64,000 nucleotides of DNA, from positions 1 through 64,000 of the forward strand of contig JAFGNN010000001.1 in NCBI GenBank assembly GCA_016926955.1, read 5' to 3'. This document shows, piece after piece, positions 59,855 to 64,000 of this stretch (position 1 is its first letter; each line of letters starts with the position of its first letter). The position numbers were made by a program, and so were the translations under genes. Source of the stretch: Spirochaetales bacterium. Lineage in GTDB: Bacteria; Spirochaetota; Spirochaetia; Treponematales; UBA12059. The notes below the pieces were generated by a model, which saw only the letters and a program-made list of their open reading frames with translations, had not been told where the DNA came from and did not search any database.

Positions 59855-61660
59855 CTAACGGTAGAGCTCCGCCTGGCTGTTCCAGAGCGTGGCGTAGTAC
59901 TCGTCGCGTTCGAGAAGCTCGTCGTGCGCGCCCTCCGCGACGAGGCGGCCCGATTTGAGCACGAGGACGCGCGTCGCCTGGCGGATGGAGCCGAGCCGGT
60001 GCGTGACGAGCAGGGTCATGCGGCTTTCGCGCGCGAGGATGGCGCGGAACACCGCCGCCTCCTCGAGCGGGTCGATGCTGGCCGTGGGCTCGTCCACCAT
60101 GAGGAGCTCGTGGCGCTTGGCGAAGGCGCGGAGCAGGGCGACGCGCTGCCACTGCCCGCCCGACAGCTCGCGGCCGCCGAACTCGGTGCCGAGCATGGTG
60201 CTTTCGCCCTCGGGCAGCTTGGCGAGCAGGGCGTCGCCGAGCAGGTCGGGCAGCTTTTCCGAGGCGAGCGAGCGGCGGTCCGCCTCGTCGGCGAAGACGT
60301 TCTCGGCCAGGGTGAGCTCGAACTTGCAGAAGTCCTGGAAGGCGGCCGAGAGCCGCTCGCGCCAGGCGCGCGGTTCGAGCTCGCGGAGGTCGACGCCGTT
60401 TGCGAGAACGCGGCCGCCCGTCGGGTCGTAGAAGCGCGCGACGAGCTTTACGATGGTGGACTTGCCCGCGCCGTTCTCGCCGACGAGGGCGAGCGAATCG
60501 CCCTCGCGCAGGGTGAACGAGACACCCTCGAGCGCCTTCGCGCCCGAGGGGTAGCTGAACGAGACGTCCTCGAAACGGAGCTCGCGCAAGGGCCCGTCGA
60601 GGACGCGCGTCGAGCGCGACAGGTCGAGGGTGTCGCCGAGCGCGAGATAGGCGAACAGGCGCAAGAAGAATTCCCGGCCGAAGCGCGTATAGCTCCAGAC
60701 CATCACGAGCATGAGCACGCTCGACGAGAACTGGAAGATGGCCTGGAGGAAGAGGGCGAGCGAGCCGGCCGAGACCGCCCCCGTGCGGACGCGCGCGGCG
60801 AGGTAGAGGAAGACGCCGCCCGCCGCGGCGACGCGGAACGCGGTGGCGCCGAGCTGCCGGCCGAGGTTCCGGCGGGCGAGCGCGGCGTTGCGTTCGTCCG
60901 TCTCGCGGAAAGCCGCGAACGCCTGTCGGCGGAAGAGCCGGTCGAAGCCGAAGATCCTGAGCTCCTTGGCGGACTGCGCCGACAGGGCCCGGCCGCGGAG
61001 GTACATGACCTTGCGGTCGAGCTTCTTGAGGTCCTCGTCGAGCTTCGCCCTTGCGTCCGCCGTGCGGAGCGAGGCCAGGGCGCCCGGGACGACCGAGAGG
61101 GCCAGGGCGAGGGGTATCCACCAATCGAGCGCGGCGAAGACGGCGGCCACGGAGACGAACTGGAAGGCGTGCTTGACGAGGTCCGCCGTCTGGTAGACCA
61201 GGGCGTTCACGGGATTGAAGACGTAGTTCACCCAGCCGGACAGGTCGTGGTAGGCCGGGTCCTCGAAGTGCGCGAGCCCCGCGAACGAGAGGCCCTTGTC
61301 CATGATGCGCCCGGACAGTATCCGGGCGGCGCGCTGCGAGGTCCGTTCGGCGAGGTATTCCGAGAGCGTCGAGAGCGAGTACTGGCCGACCATGGTCGCG
61401 AGCCAGGCCGCGGACAGCAGCCCGAGGCGGACGCCGCCCGCGCCCGAAAGCCCGCCAGAGACCACGAGGTCGACCACCGCGCGCATGAGCAGGAGCCCGA
61501 GCACGGGCACGAAGCCGTCCGCCAGCGCCGCGACGAGGACCAGAGACATGCGCAGAGGGTCCGCCCGCCAGACGGTCGCGGCGCCGCGGAGCACGACGCG
61601 CCAGTGCGCCTTATTTTTATAGTCCTCCAGTGACGAGGCTTCGCTTTCCGTTTCTTTCAT
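59855..61660 (-). CDS. ABC exporter, fused permease and ATPase
   Basis: A 601-residue half-transporter. Six TM helices lie in 1-330 (MSLVLVAALADGFVPVLGLL; WWIPLALALSVVPGALASLR). The ATPase has Walker A VGENGAGKST, signature ELSGGQWQRVALLRAF, Walker B LLMVDEPTASID and switch LLVTHRLGSI. It belongs to the multidrug/lipid exporter group (ABCB/MsbA-like), but the exported substrate is not evident. ATG 61660 follows AAAGGGACG. It runs with tatA, but a promoter between them suggests a separate unit. Confidence 0.9.
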   Translation of the reverse strand: MKETESEASSLEDYKNKAHWRVVLRGAATVWRADPLRMSLVLVAALADGFVPVLGLLLMRAVVDLVVSGGLSGAGGVRLGLLSAAWLATMVGQYSLSTLSEYLAERTSQRAARILSGRIMDKGLSFAGLAHFEDPAYHDLSGWVNYVFNPVNALVYQTADLVKHAFQFVSVAAVFAALDWWIPLALALSVVPGALASLRTADARAKLDEDLKKLDRKVMYLRGRALSAQSAKELRIFGFDRLFRRQAFAAFRETDERNAALARRNLGRQLGATAFRVAAAGGVFLYLAARVRTGAVSAGSLALFLQAIFQFSSSVLMLVMVWSYTRFGREFFLRLFAYLALGDTLDLSRSTRVLDGPLRELRFEDVSFSYPSGAKALEGVSFTLREGDSLALVGENGAGKSTIVKLVARFYDPTGGRVLANGVDLRELEPRAWRERLSAAFQDFCKFELTLAENVFADEADRRSLASEKLPDLLGDALLAKLPEGESTMLGTEFGGRELSGGQWQRVALLRAFAKRHELLMVDEPTASIDPLEEAAVFRAILARESRMTLLVTHRLGSIRQATRVLVLKSGRLVAEGAHDELLERDEYYATLWNSQAELYR

Positions 61661-61736
61661 GTTTCGTCCCTTTAATAGCGCTGCCGTTCCCGGCGGCGCG
61701 CGGCGCGGGCGGTGGCCGGCGGCGCGCGGCCCGCTT

Positions 61737-63353
61737 TCAGCGCCGCCTGCGCCGCGTTCCGAGCAGGCCGCGCACGAGCTGGCGGCCGAGTTCCCTGCTC
61801 GCGGACTGGACGGCCGCGCGCGCGAGGTCCTCCACGAAGCCGCCCGAGGCGCGGCGCGTCGTCCGCGCCGGTTCCGCGCGCGGCCGCGGCGCGGGGCGTC
61901 GCTCGGGCCCGGGCGCGGCTTCCGCCTCGTCGCGGAAATACGGATCGCCCGACGGGGAAGCGCCGCGAGGGCTTTCGCCCCGGAGCTCCGCCTCGATGTC
62001 CTCGATGGACGGCTCGCCGGAGGCGCCTCCGGAGGGTCCGCCGCCGTAGCCCGCGCCGCCGCCGGAGCTCCCCACCCTTCCCTTGAGCATCTCGTAGGCC
62101 GATTCGCGGTCGACGGCGCGGGCATAGGTTCCGGCGAGCGCCGAGGCGCCGACGAGGGCAGCGCGCTCCGCGGCCGAAAGCGGCCCAACGCGCGAGGCGG
62201 GCGGCACCACGCGGGCGCGCTCGACCGGGAGGGGACGGCCCTCGGAATCGAGGAAGCTGACCAGGGCCTCGCCGACGCCCAGCTCGGTGATGGCCGCCCG
62301 CGGGTCGAGCTTCGGGTTGGGGCGCAGGTTGTCGGCCACCGAATCGACCGCGGCGCGGTCCTTGGGCGTGTAGGCGCGCAGGGCATGGTGGACGCGGTTC
62401 CCCAGCTGGCCGAGCACTGACTCAGGCACGTCGAGCGGGCTCTGCGTGACGAGCCAGAGCCCCACGCCCTTGGAGCGCACGAGGCGCGCGGTGCGCTCGA
62501 CCGCGTCGACCAGGGCCTTCGGGGCCTCGTCGAAAAGGAGGTGAGCCTCGTCGATGAGGAGGACCAGCTTGGGTTTTTCGAGGTCGCCCGCCTCCGGCAG
62601 TTCCTCGAAGAGCTCGCCGAGCAGGTGCAGCATGACCACCGCGTAGAGCGCGGGCTCGTTCATCAGGGCCTCGGCCGCGAGCACGTGCACCGTCCCCCTT
62701 CCGTCCGGCCGGGCGCGAAGCAGGTCGGCGATGCCCAGGGCGGGCTCGCCGAAGAAGGCGCCCGCCCCGCTCTCCTCGAGGACCAGCACCGAGCGCTGGA
62801 GGGCGGCCAGGCTCTGCGGCGAAAGGAGGCCGTATTCGGACTTGAGCTCGGCGGCGTGGTCCGAGACCCAGCCGATGAGGGCGCGCAGGTCCTTGAGGTC
62901 GAGTACGGGCAGGCCCCGCTCGTCGGCGATGCGGAAGAGGATGCGCACCGTGTCCGCCTGCACGTCCGAGAGCGCGAGGAGGCGCGAGAGGAGGAGGGGC
63001 CCAAGGTCGGATACGGTGGCGCGGAGGGGCAGGCCCTGCTTTCCCGCCACGTCCCAGAATTCCACCGGGCAGGCGGCCCACTCCGGCTGCGGAAGTCCGA
63101 GCTTGCCGAAGGCGCCGGCTATCTTCGCCTCGGACGAACCCGGGGCCGCGATGCCGGAGAGGTCGCCCTTTACGTCGCAGCAGAAGACGCTGACCCCCTC
63201 GCGGGAAAAGCCCTCGGCCAGGGCCTGGAGGGTCACGGTCTTGCCGGTGCCCGTGGCGCCGGTCACGAGGCCGTGGCGCGCCGCCATGGAAAGGTCGAGG
63301 GAAAGGTCGCGGCTTTCGTCGGGGATGCGGCACAGGCGGATGTTCGCGGACAT
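61737..63353 (-). CDS. HerA-like ATPase (DUF853 family)
   Basis: A 538-residue FtsK/HerA-superfamily ATPase. Walker A GATGTGKTVTLQAL is near 30-40, Walker B LVLLIDEAHLLFDE near 260, and the sensor LWLVTQSPLDVPESVLGQ follows. A Gly/Ser-rich linker and an acidic/basic tail (PRPRAEPARTTRRASGGFVE) make up the last 130 residues. DUF853 proteins are predicted DNA or protein translocases of unknown substrate. ATG 63353 follows GGAGGTCACC. No NurA-type nuclease is adjacent. Confidence 0.88.
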   Translation of the reverse strand: MSANIRLCRIPDESRDLSLDLSMAARHGLVTGATGTGKTVTLQALAEGFSREGVSVFCCDVKGDLSGIAAPGSSEAKIAGAFGKLGLPQPEWAACPVEFWDVAGKQGLPLRATVSDLGPLLLSRLLALSDVQADTVRILFRIADERGLPVLDLKDLRALIGWVSDHAAELKSEYGLLSPQSLAALQRSVLVLEESGAGAFFGEPALGIADLLRARPDGRGTVHVLAAEALMNEPALYAVVMLHLLGELFEELPEAGDLEKPKLVLLIDEAHLLFDEAPKALVDAVERTARLVRSKGVGLWLVTQSPLDVPESVLGQLGNRVHHALRAYTPKDRAAVDSVADNLRPNPKLDPRAAITELGVGEALVSFLDSEGRPLPVERARVVPPASRVGPLSAAERAALVGASALAGTYARAVDRESAYEMLKGRVGSSGGGAGYGGGPSGGASGEPSIEDIEAELRGESPRGASPSGDPYFRDEAEAAPGPERRPAPRPRAEPARTTRRASGGFVEDLARAAVQSASRELGRQLVRGLLGTRRRRR

Positions 63354-63654
63354 GGTGACCTCCTCAAGGAACAGGCCGGTCCAGCCTAGCGCAGCCGCGC
63401 TTCCGGCGCAACGATATCGGGGACAGGATATGGAGGGACAGAGCTCGCCGGAGAGAAGAACGGGGCGCCCGGCCGGAGCGGGACGGCGCCGCGCCGCGGG
63501 GAATCGCGCCAGGGATTGCAGCGGAAATCGGGCCGTCCGGGCCGGCCCCGCGGGCGGGACGGGCAGCGCGGCCCGATTGGAGCGGAAAGCCCGGCCGGAG
63601 GCGCCCTCCGGCGCCGACGGGGCGCCCGGAGCCCCCGGAGCCCCCGCGTCCTGC
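63354..63654. other. Intergenic region with nested repeats
   Basis: 301 bases between the HerA-like and MFS genes. It contains a direct repeat GATTGSAGCGGAAA (63514-63527 and 63575-63588) and a 10-bp inverted repeat AATCGGGCCG/CGGCCCGATT (63526-63535 and 63569-63578). No gene was found. Confidence 0.5.
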
Positions 63655-64000
63655 CTATCCCGGACGCTTTCCGCCGAGACCGAGGGCGAAAGCTCCGCCC
63701 ACGGCCGCGAGCGCGACGAGACCCGAGACGAAGAGGTAGGCGGGAGCGCCGGCGGCGTCGATGAGGCCGCCCGCGTACAGGGCCCCGACGGGGGTGACAC
63801 CGCCGAACACGAGGGCGTAGAGCGACATGACGCGGCCGCGGTGGGCGTCGTCGGATCGCAATTGGACGGCGGCGTTGACGCGGGCGGTCAGCGAGACGGT
63901 CGAGAAGCCGAGCAGGGCGAGGAGGAGCGCCGAGGCGGCGAAGCCGCGCTGGAGCGAGAGGAGGACGTACGCCGCGCCCATGCCGGCCGCGGAGACGAGC
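63655..64000 (-). CDS. MFS transporter, C-terminal fragment
   Basis: The frame is open to the right edge; about 114 residues are visible. Membrane segments (LLALLGFSTVSLTARVNAAV, VFGGVTPVGALYAGGLIDAA) and the conserved VQLRSDDAHRGRVMSLYALV motif match the 12-TM MFS_3/EntS-like efflux group. The N-terminal half is outside the window, so the substrate is unknown. An ATG at 63981 lies inside the conserved TM region and is not the start. Confidence 0.8.
   Translation of the reverse strand, partial: LVSAAGMGAAYVLLSLQRGFAASALLLALLGFSTVSLTARVNAAVQLRSDDAHRGRVMSLYALVFGGVTPVGALYAGGLIDAAGAPAYLFVSGLVALAAVGGAFALGLGGKRPG

Noticed and set aside
57377-61633. 1418-residue plus-strand open frame across the Tat operon
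   Set aside because: It is antisense to the polyferredoxin, DUF362, tatC, tatA and ABC exporter genes and has no recognisable domain.

Overview
The window is very GC-rich bacterial DNA with dense coding on both strands. The cell was Gram-negative: there is an autotransporter with an outer-membrane barrel, a second small outer-membrane barrel, many lipoproteins with lipoboxes and an RlpA protein. A spirochaete fits best (PilZ protein with a long N-terminal half, CheD next to a soluble receptor-like protein, SLC45-type sugar carrier with galactokinase, class III cyclases fused to ATPase/TPR regions, a GerMN protein in a lineage without spores, and abundant lipoproteins). That assignment is inference only. 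No rRNA, tRNA, CRISPR array or intact transposase was seen.

Layout. 1-6.2 kb: end of an SDR oxidoreductase, gamma-carbonic anhydrase, a lipoprotein hydrolase, galactokinase plus MFS sugar carrier, serine acetyltransferase. 6.3-13.2 kb (minus strand): cheD with a receptor-like coiled-coil protein, an orphan MsmX/UgpC-type sugar ABC ATPase, and a large cyclase-ATPase-TPR regulator. 13.2-15 kb: a hairpin-rich spacer and ornithine carbamoyltransferase. 15-19.5 kb: an accessory island with hicAB, a PLD-DEAD-DUF3427 helicase, an unknown 119-residue protein and insertion-sequence-like end repeats. 19.5-24 kb: a diguanylate cyclase and two riboflavin genes behind a CsgG-like lipoprotein. 24-38 kb: the surface region, with a small barrel protein, a beta-propeller lipoprotein, a 3044-residue autotransporter with about 45 RTX-like passenger repeats, a YiiX-like lipoprotein and another lipoprotein. 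38-47.8 kb: a hybrid sensor kinase, a small cyclase, dihydrouridine synthase, GerMN, TPR, PilZ and PfkB-kinase genes. 47.8-55 kb: ornithine/lysine decarboxylase, RlpA, an aminotransferase, a small CBM48 protein, a tandem FMN-binding protein and glutamate-semialdehyde dehydrogenase. 55-64 kb (mostly minus strand): M23 peptidase, then tatA-tatC-DUF362-polyferredoxin, an ABC exporter, a HerA-like ATPase and the end of an MFS gene.

The most interesting unit is tatA-tatC-DUF362-polyferredoxin (59734 down to 56268). Its genes overlap end to start. The DUF362 protein has an N-terminal twin-arginine signal. The last protein fuses a NapH-like membrane half to a ferredoxin half through an internal twin-arginine signal, so it probably needs both Sec and Tat for assembly. 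With the exported FMN-binding protein 3.4 kb away it suggests a dedicated electron-transfer apparatus outside the cytoplasmic membrane.

Other points are the autotransporter built from RTX-like repeats, the hicAB-helicase island with palindromic operators, two dispersed intergenic repeat families, and two sensory genes whose -10 boxes lie only 7-8 bases before the ATG (probably leaderless).
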